The translations under genes and the position numbers were made by a program. From Mesostigma viride (taxonomy: Eukaryota; Streptophyta; Mesostigmatophyceae; Mesostigmatales; Mesostigmataceae): a DNA stretch of 64,000 bases. Under the pieces are notes generated by a model that ran no database searches, was not told the origin of the DNA, and was given only the letters and a program-made list of their open reading frames with translations. This document shows positions 10,475 to 21,298 of the stretch, piece by piece. The stretch lies in NCBI GenBank assembly GCA_009746045.1, contig RPFO01000188.1:1690955-1754954 (forward strand). Direction: 5' to 3'. Each line of letters starts with the position of its first letter. Positions within the stretch are counted from its first letter, which is position 1.

Positions 10475-10727
10475 TTAGTGTTGGATGGCGCGGAAACCTT
10501 GTTGGACCACCGGCGCGGGAAAAAACTCAAACCCTCAAGTCGTGGCAGTCAAAAATCAGTGCCACACCGCGCTAGAAGCCCCTTCACGCCTTAAGTTGGG
10601 TTTTTACTAGTTAGCACAGCCATCAGCCTTAATAAGTTGGGTTCGCCATGCAGCCAACTGCGACCCAACTTAAGGCGTGAACCCAACAACTTAAGCTGGC
10701 CAACCCAACCGGTGGTGTGAATGCCTG

Positions 10728-11305
10728 TACATAGGACCGGGTGACTCATGCAGTCATGGTTGTCGCCCGCGCTACTGTAGCGCAGGCCGCAATGCTGTAT
10801 CCCGCTCTAGAACAGGCCGCCAGTCATCAGTCAGAGGGTGTGGTGACTCATTCAGTAATGGTTGTCGCCCACGCCAAGTTAGCCTATGGATCCATTATTA
10901 TTAATGCGGAATGCCCCTGTCGGACCACCGGCGCGGGAATATACTCAACTCAACTCAACGCCAAGTTAACACGCCAAGCCCACGCCACGTCATGTACAGG
11001 CAGTTGTGGCTCGCAAGAACCCTACCGTACAGTCGGTATATTGGACATTGCTTACATATGGGCTGACTTACACATGTCCGAGCGGTATTGCTGGTTACTG
11101 CAGTCACTGTAGGCACCGATCGTTTTGACGGATGATGGATGATGCAACGCACTGAACGCAGCTCGTTGATAACCACCGGACTAAGAAGTCTGGGCTTTCA
11201 TTTGGGCCTCGCCTTGCATGATAAACTATTCTTGTGTCTCCACCCCGCAACCATTGCACATTTCTTTAACGAGTTGTGGAATTTATGATGCTATTATACT
11301 AAGTC
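10728..11305. other. Non-coding, short direct repeats
   Basis: GTGACTCATKCAGTMATGG followed by TTGTCGCCC occurs at 10741 and again about 109 bases later. A GGACCACCGGCGCGGGAA block near 10925 also occurs at about 10513, inside the neighbouring TIR element, and in shorter form at about 52050. No gene recognised. Confidence 0.5.
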
Positions 11306-11554
11306 ATGGCTATCAGTAAGATAAAACCCCCGCTGCCCTCGATCCTTGCCGTAAGGGTGGCAACTTGCGCCACCAGGAATTTCACACTGCTGTATCAGTC
11401 GGCGCGTCTGGCTGCGTTTGTCGATACGGCCCGTGTTTGCGGCACCATGCTTGTCGATATGGTTCGCACCGACGCTGCACGTAGCGTCTTGTCCACTCGT
11501 TTGGCAACCTTCTCCCGTTACGACAATCCTTTGAATTATGGTGTCCGAGTGTAG
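11306..11554 (+). CDS. Hypothetical ORF, 82 aa
   Basis: MAISKIKPPLPSILAVRV... followed by DTARVCGTMLVDMVRTDAARS. Composition is protein-like, and the ORF lies just upstream of, and on the same strand as, the split ORF at 11672. It may be an upstream exon of that gene, but no convincing donor was identified. The opposite strand is open as well. Not recognised. Confidence 0.25.
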   Translation: MAISKIKPPLPSILAVRVATCATRNFTLLYQSARLAAFVDTARVCGTMLVDMVRTDAARSVLSTRLATFSRYDNPLNYGVRV

Positions 11555-11671
11555 TTTGGCAATACTTAGTATTGGTGGGCAAATGCGTAGCACTTTATCA
11601 GACCTGTAAAGAAGCTGAAAATTTCCTTTCGTCCACTTGGCAGGAATAAAAGATTTGTCACCCAAGGCCAG

Positions 11672-12823
11672 ATGCCCACTGTGGCACTGTCCGAAAACGG
11701 CAGGAGTTTGGCAACAGCGCGTCACTACCTAGTAGCTGTAAAAGGCTACCACCTGCGGTGGCTGCACGCCGGGGGGCTGCGGCCGGTCCAAGCCATCTCC
11801 TTTGTCGATCCCCCTACTGCCGATGAGGATTACATGGTTGGTGCCCTTTGTGGCATGTTAGCCGATATAAATGACATGCCCCCCTTCACTGTAGCAGAAT
11901 TCGATGACGCTGTCTTGAAAGCGCCTTCATTCGCTTTGATGCGCACGGGTGTCGGTGCAGATAACCTGCCTGCAGCAGGAGGGGGGACATCCAGCCAAAA
12001 CAGCACACTCACTCGTGTGTCCGGCGCGGCACCTCCGGACGTGGAGCGGACTCCAAAAACGGGAAAAAATGTGTCCGGCGGCAGAATTTTTGCGACGGAG
12101 TGTACTCCAGTCGAAATTTTTAGGGCGGCGCGAAGAAACATTTTGTGGAGCTAACTCCTCCCGCTGGTCCGGCGCCTGGTTTTAGGAAAGGAGTGCGCTC
12201 TGGTGATCCCGCTAGCTCGGTCAGGCGTTTGATTTGAAGTGCAGGAGTCCGCTTTGGCCCTGCTGTACTTACAACTTACGCTGAGAACTTACCAAGTATT
12301 GGTTGATTCTAGGAAGACGTATCAACTTTCAGGCAGGCGTCAGGATGTTGTTGTTGATTCTGACACCGGACCTGGCGTCCTGATCGAAGGCAATTAATAG
12401 GCATCGAATTTCCGCCAGCTTGACGTCATTCTTGAGTTGCAGACCACCGTTGCACCAACAACCAGCCTGAAGCCGGAGCACTGCAGTACAAAATCATTAA
12501 TAAATATTCTTCTACTTGGAGAATATGCTAATACTATCGCTTACTAATAGCTTCTACTAAGAGATTCTACAAAAAGTGCCACGTGTCGTACAAGCTACGT
12601 TAGCACGTAGCACACTCCCAAGTCGATCCGGCGCAGCCTTTTGACTGACAGACGGTGCACTCCACCATTCTTCACTTTGGCTGGCGCCGGGCGGCTCGGT
12701 AGGCCAAACTCTGGAGTACGCTCATGTACGATTTTAGGGGGGGATGTCCCCCCTCCTCCTGCAGCTGTGGTTAAACTTGAGGATGAGTATGTGATGCGGT
12801 TCCTTCTGGACTTCTGCACCTAG
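11672..12823 (+). pseudogene. Hypothetical ORF split by a TIR insertion
   Basis: The left part (11672-11976) reads ...HYLVAVKGYHLRWLHAGGL, FVDPPTADEDYMVGALCGML and FDDAVLKAPSFALMRTG, and ends at the 8-bp repeat CCTGCAGC. The right part (12758-12823) starts from the second copy of CCTGCAGC and continues in the same frame as AVVKLEDEYVMRFLLDFCT before a TAG. The frame is thus continuous once the element at 11977-12757 is set aside. About 120 residues are visible. No family recognised; it could be a host gene or part of an older transposon. Confidence 0.45.
11977..12757. mobile_element. 781-bp TIR element with 8-bp target duplication
   Basis: Perfect 16-bp inverted termini (AGGAGGGGGGACATCC at 11977-11992 and its inverse at 12742-12757) are flanked by the direct repeat CCTGCAGC (11969-11976 and 12758-12765). 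An 8-bp duplication is typical of hAT, though these termini are not the usual CAGGG type. Subterminal TGTCCGGCG-like motifs recur near the left end. No transposase: a non-autonomous element. It splits the ORF at 11672. Confidence 0.85.
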
Positions 12824-12857
12824 CCGTTTTGCGGCCTGATGCTACGTAACCCCCCCC

Positions 12858-15260
12858 TCCTGCATGGCAACATGCCCTCGGCGTCATGATCTACAAGAAC
12901 AAAGGATCCACTACCGACCCGGGCAACTACCGAGGTGTTTGCGCTGGCTTCCCTCCACGGCCGACGACATCAACACCCGCATTGGCCAGGCCTGGGCGGC
13001 CCTCCGCCGCCTCGACAGGTTCTGGACCTGCCGCTACCTGAGTGAGCGACGCAAGCGCATTCTGTTCAAGGCCCTTGTCCTCAGCATCCTCCTTTATGGC
13101 TGCGAGGCGTGGACCCTGGACCAGGCGCTGAGCCAGCAGCTTGACGGCACCGTCACTAGAATGCTCCGTCATATCCTCGGCGTCCGCTACCAAGAACGCC
13201 GCACCCGGGCCGAGCTCTACTGCGAGCTCCCTCTTGTCACTTGATACCATCCGACACCGCCGCCTCCTCTTTGCCGGCCATCTTGCCCGCACAGACCAGG
13301 TGGATACCGATGTGGGCCCTTCCGGGGGGCTTAAGACGGGCCAACCAGGTAGACACCTCCTCCTATGGCAGGGTCCCCTTGTCCCATCGCAACCCACTGG
13401 CAAACTTGCGCGCGCCGGGCACCGGCGCGGCGCGACCCGGACCTATGTGACACAACTGCTTGAAGATGCAGGGCTTCTGGGACTATCCGTACTCCGCGCC
13501 CGCATGATTGACAAGGAGAAATGGGCTGCCATCTGTGATAAGCACCTTCCCGAGGGGTATGCTCCTGTTTTCTCCCCACGGGCCCCGCGGCCCGTTGCTA
13601 GCCAGGGTAGAAGTCCGCAGGTGGAGGTTATTGGTCCTGAGGATAGCCGCTACACTACCGCCTCGTCTGCCATTACAGTAGAGGACAGCTCGGATGAGGA
13701 TTACATCCCCATCTAGTGCTTAACGGTTGGGGGATGATGCAGACGATATTTGTTTAAACTTTTGTGTAATTATTTTTCTAATGAGATTAGCATAGTACTC
13801 CGTGGCATGCCTTTGCGCATGACACGCAAGTACTTACTTACTTACTTGCCTTCAAAGCACGGCGCTTAAGGTTTTGACGAGGATGGTTCTTAACCGGCTC
13901 CGACTTGCTTTAGATGAGCACTTCGCGCAGACCCAGATGGGCTTCCGCCGCGGCCGAAATACTGTTATGGCCGTCTTTCCTGCACGCCGGCTTGTGGAGG
14001 AAGTGCGGCGGCTGAGCCCGGGTGAGTACCCTGTCCACTTGGTCTTCGTGGATAATGTCAAGGCCTTTGACTCAGTATTCTGGCCTGCCCTTTGGAAAAT
14101 ACTTGCTCTTTACCGGGTTCCGAAGCCGTTAGTTGCTGCCCTCCGCAAGTTGTATGAGGGGTCTACGGCATCAGTCCGTATGTCGTATGGCACTGGCCAC
14201 CCAGCCTTGCCCCCTCCAAACAGGGGTGTGGCAAGGTTGTGTTCTGTCACCATAACTGTTCATAATTGTCGTGGACTATATGTCATGCGCAAGGCACGTG
14301 CCCGCTTCGCCAGCGTTGTAGGGCATGCGCCTGGCCTAGTCATTAACAATGACCCCAGTACGGGTGGTAATGCGGATGGAACAGAATACCGCCTGGCAGA
14401 ATTGATCTACGCCGATGATACTACTCTCATCGAGGATATCGAGCATGTCCAGCTCTGATTGGACTGCCTGGCCCTGGAAGCACGAGCAGTTGGCCTGGAA
14501 ATCAGCAAGGAGACTGAAGCGTTGGCCTTGGGGCTTGATAGTCGCCCCCCACCGCTTTTACACCTGGACGGCACAGCAGATCCCTACACCGAGCGTTTTA
14601 AACTCTTGGGCAGTTGGCTTCCTAGCACCAAGGATGACATCGACCCACGCATAGGTCTTGCATGGACGGCTTTGCGTAAATTAGACAGAGTGTGGCACGC
14701 CAAGGACCTGGGCGCTGGCCGGCAACGGGATCTTTTCAAGTTTCTTGTTCTTACTATTCTGACCTATGGGGCGGAAGCCTGGACACTCGCTGAACATCTC
14801 CAGAGTCCAGATTGAATGGAAAAGTTACTAGGATGCTTAAGTATATCTTGGGGGGCGGTGAAGTACAGCGAACACCGCCACTTGGCGGAGTTGTACGATG
14901 GGATGTCCCGTGTGTCTGATATTATTAGGCAGCGTAAACTACAGTTTGCTTGCCATCTAGCCCGTACTAACCAGGTTGATATGTACAGATGAGGGCCCTG
15001 CTGGTTCCTTGCGGACTGGCCATGCAGCCGGTGAGATATCTTCTTACGTGGTCAGGCCCTGCCAGGGTTAGGCGACGCGGCACCTGGCCAACATTGGACA
15101 TACCACGACGTGATTTTAGCTGACATGCAGAGCAAAAACGCTGTTGGCGTCATCCGCTCAACCCCTCTTACTCAGATATGGTCGGGTATGCAGGACAAGC
15201 AGCGTTGGGCAGACATTGTCAAACACTACGACCCCCCAACTGGTACCACAGCCCAATCTC
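12858..15260 (+). mobile_element. LINE, related to but distinct from the first, with nested LINE
   Basis: Readable RT parts: GVMIYKNKGSTTDPGNYRGV (12875-12940), then after the insertion at 12943-13848: LNRLRLALDEHFAQTQMGFRRGRN, DNVKAFDSVFWPALW (about 14050-14094), YADDTTLIED (about 14408-14437), LLGSWLPSTKDDIDPRIGLAW, and a C-terminal MQDKQRWADIVKHYDPP (about 15188-15240). It is diverged from the LINE at 233-2655 but collinear with it. Stops near 14457 and 14813 and a frame change after 14815 break it. The 3' tail was not found; the next 600 bases hold other ORF remains. Confidence 0.85.
12943..13848 (+). mobile_element. 5'-truncated LINE copy nested in another LINE
   Basis: From GCTGGCTTCCCTCCACGGCC onward this is nearly identical to 1743-2655, down to the 3' hairpin and (ACTT)n tail. 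It interrupts NYRGVC|LQS of the host LINE; a short TTGC-type match at both edges could be a small target duplication. A single-base change near 13241 shifts the frame relative to the other copy. The high similarity to the copy at 233-2655 suggests both inserted fairly recently. Confidence 0.88.
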
Positions 15261-15850
15261 AAGGTGCTCCGGAGGGTACTGAAGGATGCCGACAAGATGT
15301 CAACAGAGGAGCAGGCCGCTATGACGCACCGGGACGAATTCATGGCATTCTTCAACGCCAGGGGCAGTCGACAGCAGTTACACGCCATTCCGCCTCCAGG
15401 TGACTTTTAAGTGGTCCTCCGCGGTATATCGCTGCCAAGCACCGCCTGGCTGCCCGCACCCTCCCTTCCTTGCCTCCGCGCCGACAGCTCGCTGTCCACC
15501 GGCCAGCACCGACAGTGGTCGCCGCCAGGCAGCTGCTTCGCCGCAACAGGCACCCGACCGCCAAGCCTCTCCTGCAAGCGGCTCTGCGGGTCGCCGAGCA
15601 AGCCGAGAAGGCCGCGCTCAGCAGATGGTCAAGGACCTGCGCATCTGCCATGCAGCAGAAGAATGACGGTCAGGGGGCCTGGTTCTGGTACCAGACACAG
15701 CAGCCATTTAGGCGACCTCATGCATGGCAAGGCGGGGAGGGGCGCATGGTCACCCTAACACTCACAGTCGATACCGTTGCGGAGGCCCATCTGAGGTTCC
15801 CCCAGGCAGGGGCCTACCGGGGCGCGCATGCCGTTCGGCAGTAGCCACTT
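15261..15850 (+). pseudogene. Retroelement-like ORF remnants
   Basis: Frames with protein character: PNLKVLRRVLKDADKM and HRDEFMAFFNARGSRQQLHA (15254-15407), then in another frame YIAAKHRLAARTLPSL and RNRHPTAKPLLQAALRVAEQAEKAALSRW (about 15425-15700). The second part is basic and helical, as in LINE ORF1 or the region before an RT. Not recognised with certainty. The remaining bases up to 16076 hold no gene and are the likely 3' flank of the transporter gene. Confidence 0.35.
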
Positions 15851-16076
15851 GCATCCTGCTGGCAAGCGCGGCGCTGAACAGAGACACCCCCACTCCTGCC
15901 CTGGGCCTCGACTGTGTAAGGTGTGCCGGCGGTTAAACCAGAGGCCAAGTATACGTAGCCTCCCCATCACTGTCTCATAAGACCCCCAGGATCACACGTA
16001 ACACATCACATGAGATGGGCAATGGGGAGCGGGGCAAGGAATTAAGTGGAAACATGTCGCGAACGCAGCGCGAGTC

Positions 16077-18812
16077 TCACGTCGTCACGGCCACGAGCGG
16101 GTGGGGGCTGCGTGGGACCCACAGGGACAAGACCCCAGCCACCGCCATGAACACCATGGCCACGTAGAACGCGATCCCGGGGCAGTCAAAGGGGGCCTTG
16201 TTCGAGATGAAGTAGCCCGTGAGGGTGTTGGAGAGGAGCGGGCCGAGGCCGTTGGCCAGGCACCGCGAGCCCGTCATGACACCCTGGAGCAGGCCCTGCT
16301 CGTCCCTAGAGCCCCCCCGCGAGGTGAGCGCCCCCACAACGGGGAAGAACAGCGCCGCGAACGATCCAAGCGCGATGCCCACATAGGCCACGAGCGGCGA
16401 CCTGGCGATGCCGTACAGGAAGCAGTGGAACGCGTTGAGGGCCAGCGAGAAGGTGAGCACGCGGTGGGTGGTCATCAAGTAGGTGAACAGGGGCATGCCC
16501 ACCAGCTGGACCACGAGGACGCAGGAGCCGGAGACCAGGTAGACGATGCTAAAGTCTGACTTGGTGAAGCCAAAGCGCGCCTTGAGGTAGTAGAGGATCG
16601 ACGCGACGACGCCGGCTTCTGCAACGGTCACTATAAACGTGATCATGACGAGCAGCCGAAGGTAGAGTGAGCGGCGCACGAGCGTGATGCCTGCGTGGAT
16701 GGACGATTGGTGGCGGGGCAGCGGCAAGTAGGCATCGCCGCCACAACTCTCCTGTTTTGTCCCGTGTGACGCGTCAGCGGGCATGAGCGGCACGCCTTCT
16801 CCCTCCACCGGCGAGGGCGGCTCGTCGCCACTGGCCGGCGAGCACGACATCACATCCATCTTTGTGCCGGTCGGCGGCTCCTGCTTGCTGTGCAGGGACT
16901 CTGGTACCACGACCAGCACCCAGAGGACGGCCAGCAGGGACAGCGCGGCGCTCACCCAGAAGATGGAGTCCGTGGGCAGCAGCCGGGCGACGGCGGGGCC
17001 TGCGATGTTGCCCAACCCATAGGGGATGAGGGTGATGGAGAAGGCGTAGTCACCCCCACGGCCGCCGTGGCTCCCGTTGACGTCGGCCACGTAGGCGAAC
17101 ATGAGGCTCATCGTGACTGCCGAGAAGGGGCTCATGACCATGTGCAGCAGCAGGTAGGCCCACACCAGGGGGGGGGAGGTGCCGGCGACCAGCACTGCGT
17201 GGGGCAGCGCGTGCAGCAGGATGACAGCCGCGAGGGCGGGCTTGCGGCCGTAACGGTCGCTCAGCGCGCCCACGTAGACACACATAAAGATGGCCAGCAC
17301 GCCGCTGCACAGGGAGGACACGCCCTGCAGGGTGAGGAGAGGAGGGGCGGGCCCGGTCGCAGGGCAGATTTGTGTCAGGAAGGGGCCATTGTGGCAAGTG
17401 CAACAAACAGGGGTCGCTGCAGGGGAAGGGCAGCTGCCTGAGGCAACGGGGGTGAGGGCGGAGTACGCTGAGGACAGACTTGAGAGCGTGCCACAGGGGT
17501 GTGTGCCACCGTGAATGGCGGAGGTGGTGCATACTCTCATGGGAAAGAATTACCGCTGAAGCAGGTCGATCGTGGGTGTGGCATCATCTGAAACCATAAC
17601 ATAGCTTTGTTGAGCTAGCTTGATGCCTACTATGGCACGATTTGGGCACATGCATTAATGCCTACATTAAACAAAATTGGCTTTTTGAATATCAACATGT
17701 CGGAAGGACGGATGAGGAGGCCGGCGTGTACTTATTCATGCAATCTGGACGCCACCCACGCTGAGTACTCCAGAAGAGCGTGAATGGGCGGGAGCGGATG
17801 GGATGCAGCCCTGCGAGGATAGGCCGTGTTGGGCGCTTTTCCTATTGTGACCATTATTATCATTGTCATCACATGATTGTGACCGAAAAGCTGGACAGTA
17901 AGTGCTCGCAGGATGCTTGGATTTAAGAAATTGGATTTAGCTTTAATCGCTAACGTCCTTATAGCAAGGGGATTTAAATAAAATCGTCAAATTTTACACC
18001 TCCGATTACACTTTACTAGTGTGTTTCTTGGCATTGTCATGCGCCACCAGGATGAGCGATGGGGGAGGAAAAGATTGAGAGGGGGGCGGTCAGCCTTGGT
18101 GGCTGGAGAGAACAAAATACAAACACAGGTATGAACCCGTTTAGATGTGGGCTTGAAGCAGAAATGTGCTACATTCCTAGCAACACATTCCTATTCCCTG
18201 CCCCCCCCCCCTCCCCCCAATTCCTCCTCCACTTTCCCCCTCGCCTTCTCCCATCCTTTGCCCCCTCTCCAGCCCCTTCCCCTTGTCTTATCCACTCTCA
18301 TGATACCCATGGGGATGCCCGGCAATGCAGACAAGGACAATGCACACAGAGGCCAGGGAAAGCATGTGTGGCATTGTCTGTGAAATATGTGAAGAAATTT
18401 CGATAGCTGAACGAAAATTTGGACTGCAGATAACGTATTGCGTTGTTGCCCAACTTCTTTCTTTTTATGAATGCTGAACGAGCAACGGTTCATAAAGTGA
18501 CACGGGAATCCCATGGCAACGCAAAATTTGAAGGCAGAGTATTGCTGGCCGGAGAGAAGCTACGGAGGGAAAGGGACATTATGGAGGAACACGACTTACA
18601 GTCACGTATAAGGCCAGGGAGCAGCGCGGGTTGTTATCACAGAGCGCATGAGCGACGATGTCAGGAATCGTGGGAAACACCAGCGCTCCAGGGAACATGC
18701 TCAAAAACAGTGCTGGCATGACGATCAAGATGCGCCTCGCTTTGCTCTTCCGCCGCCATTTACTACCCAGAGGAAGCGATGTGGCTCCGGCACGTGGAGA
18801 TGCTGATTCCAT
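16077..18812 (-). CDS. Major facilitator superfamily transporter, two exons
   Basis: Exons 18812-18600 and 17324-16077 give 486 residues with phase 0 at the junction (donor GTAAGT, acceptor CCCTGCAG). The start has a strong context (CCACCATGG). Exon 1 encodes a basic N-terminus and TM1 (RILIVMPALFLSMFPGALVF). Exon 2 opens with a TM segment and motif A of the superfamily, GALSDRYGRKP, then further TM segments, a hydrophilic central loop with Pro/Glu/Ser (about residues 220-285), and a second six-helix half (LVMITFIVTVAEAGVVASILYYL onward). The shape is that of SLC46/MFSD14-like or tetracycline-resistance-like carriers. Substrate unknown; a plasma or organelle membrane location is inferred. The 1275-base intron contains C-rich low-complexity sequence. 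Confidence 0.85.
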
Positions 18813-19970
18813 GGTGGCAGCACGTGCCGAGTATTGTAGGCGAGCTAACGCATTAACAAAGGCGTTTCCTCGCGGTGTCTACACGTTCGTAGCCGCACTT
18901 AATTCAAGCCCATTGCTCAGAGGGGATGGCAACACTCGGCGTTCGGCTTCCTTCAAGCAACCAGCAAGGCAACTTCTTCTTCCGGCCATCAGCGACGTGA
19001 TTGCCAGCACTTCGAATCGGCTCACGTGCAAGAGCGTAGCAAACACCGGCGTGCATTCAATATCGTAGCCTCAAAAATAGCCTCATAGATAATGTCGTAA
19101 TACGCTAAGAATAATCACAAGGACGCCGCCTGGTAATAATAATGATGATGATACCACTACGACCACTACAGTAAGGAACCTGTTTATAATTCGTGTATCT
19201 TTTCTAGGTGTATTCAGCCTTCAGGGTGTATTCCGTGTAATGGAAAAATAAAAGCTGACTGCGCACCACGGATCATGGTCGCAATTGCGTACAGCTGCAA
19301 GCTCAGGACCAGGATTCTCTTTGACCCTGTTCGCTCGCCCTATCTGCTTAAGTATCTGTTATTAATGATCTCGTAGAATTACAATCCGTGATTTATTGCC
19401 AGTATCAGGCCCGTACAGTAAAGGCTTTTGGCCTTGCCCATGTGCGGCGTGGGCAACAACAACAACAACAACAACAACAGGCTTTTGGCCTTGGCTCCAT
19501 GACTAAATGCCCATGAGCCCATGACCAATTGACCGGCCGGCGTACGTGGGTGCTGACTTAGGCTGACTAATAATTACTGATGACAGACCTGGACTTTCAC
19601 GAGACCAAAATTCGATTCAGTCAGACTTGAGACTTGGCGACTGGCCAGCCAGTCGGGGACCTGCATCCATGGCCTTGTTGCTATTTTCGTAAACTTAATG
19701 GGAAAAATTAAAAGCCATTTACATTGAAACTCCATGCCCTTGTTTGAACTGAGTTGAGACTGAATTCATAATAAGGGAGGAGTTGCATGTAAGCCGGCAC
19801 TTGCTTCTAACGTCAAAACCCGGCATCCAGTTGCGACTTGTCTGGCCTATAATGCGCACATGTTATGAATATGGATTTAGACGTATTTTCTCCTCACTCA
19901 TAGCCGCATACGCTTTAGTTGCGACTTCGACCCCTACCTTGTCTTCTCGTGCATCATGCTTGACTTATTT
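18813..19970. other. Intergenic, promoter side of the transporter gene
   Basis: No coding region with support. The first few hundred bases probably hold the transporter promoter. A (CAA)n run of about nine units lies at 19454-19480. A plus-strand open frame across 18658-19068 overlaps exon 1 antisense and is not believed. Confidence 0.5.
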
Positions 19971-20107
19971 AGTTAATTGATTAGCACGTGACTGCGTCAC
20001 GATCGAGGGTGCCGATACTTAGTAAAGGAACCTTCTTGGGGAACCCTTATACACAACGAGAAGGAGGGAGGGCGCCATGGCTTCTCTCACTGCCGCAAAT
20101 GGGCAGG
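19971..20107 (-). mobile_element. Second copy of the short retroposon
   Basis: On the minus strand it reads CCTGCCCATTTGCGGCAGTG, then GAAGGTTCCTTTACT and a 3' hairpin CGTGAC-gca-GTCACG followed by TAATCAATTAAC. It is collinear with the insertion at 1048-1177 but clearly older: about one base in six differs, while the hairpin pairing is kept. No convincing target duplication found. Confidence 0.75.
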
Positions 20108-20312
20108 TCACAGAGTGCTCTCTCTGCAGCATAATGCCGGGGCACAACACCATGGGTGCAATACAACCATGCAGTACCGTAGGCATGCAGGCTGACGCCT
20201 AGCCTATGCTATAAAATGGCCGGGTGAGGTGGGCCGCTACAGGCGTTGGCTAAAGCGCAAGCTGATGGCCACAAGGAGCCAGAGCTAATCTATAGCAAAG
20301 TCAGATAACCAG

Positions 20313-20916
20313 TGTTACGCCGCAAGCCTCTACCGCCACCTCTACCTCTACCTGTCCTGATGCTACCTAGACTAGTAAGGCCGCCTCTATCAAAGAGACA
20401 ACCCCTAGCGACAACTCTATAGTTAAACCCCTAGCGAAAGACGAACGAGACGATCCAGATCTCAATGCATTTACGTATGTGCTACTGTAATACGCCATAA
20501 GCCATTTACACAAACCCGTTTACTCCAGGAATAGAGGAAGGAAACACAACTACACTGCCGTGACCCAAGCTAATATGTGTTAATTCATTTAACACACGCC
20601 GAGTGACCACACAAGGAGTGGAACGTGCATAAATGGTCACCAACGGTCCAACAGGCTCGGGCCGACCTGGCCCTCGCCTGCCGAAACACAGAAACACAGG
20701 CAGGTGCACAGATGCACGCCGGTCCACTACATTCTACCGAAGGATAAGGACCACTAATAAAGTACGCGGCGCGGCGCCCAAAGGCACCCAATATACCACA
20801 GTACTGTTACGAGGACAATAATGTCCCAGCTAGAACTACACGTAAACCTAGGAACAACCGAGGCCAAGGACCTAATTTACGTCCGTAACTACAACGAATT
20901 GTTACGCGACGTAACA
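20313..20916 (-). repeat. 3' LTR of the Ty3-type element
   Basis: 604 bases, nearly identical to 37475-38050; the main difference is a short length variant near 20395. Just inside it (20917-20940), on the element's sense strand, is a polypurine tract (GTGGGGGGGGGAGG), as expected next to the 3' LTR. Confidence 0.92.
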
Positions 20917-21298
20917 TGCACCTCCCCCCCCCACAAAAGGTAGGGAGCCCTCTCCCTACGCACAGGGAGGAAACCAAAGGGGTAGGAAAAACCTAATGCA
21001 CCCAGCACACACCAACACAATCGATAGACCATCCCAGATACAAAGCACCAATAGTTCACACGGTCTCCACCACCACGCCGGGTGGTGTAGGGTTAGCCAG
21101 CACCAAGCCTGGTGGGAGGTTCCCCTAACTGCCTGGAACGGAGTCCTTGCCGGGGGGGGACGGCACTGGGCAGGACACACAGAGTAAACACATCAGTACT
21201 AAGGACCAAGAACAGCCAACCAACTGGCCAGAATATGAGGGCGACTCTATATACCGGAGGGACAACACCCTCAGGTCGGGCCTAATAAGGCCCTCTAT

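Larger units (their letters stand above)
9358..10727. mobile_element. TIR DNA transposon with subterminal palindromes
   Basis: The left end CAGGCATTCACGCCTTAAG and the right end ...GGTGTGAATGCCTG are inverted repeats, both bounded by TA (9356-9357 and 10728-10729), suggesting a TA target as in Tc1/mariner-like elements. Each end also has a hairpin built from CACGCCTTAAGTTGGGTT and its inverse (9364-9417 and 10587-10673). Inside are a HIRAN-domain ORF on the plus strand, a short ORF on the minus strand and an 80-bp retroposon insertion at 10395. No transposase was recognised, so it is probably non-autonomous or carries unrecognised genes. Confidence 0.6.

Noticed and set aside
18658-19068. Plus-strand 136-aa ORF
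   Set aside because: Antisense to exon 1 of the transporter, which has splice and Kozak support; no domain recognised.
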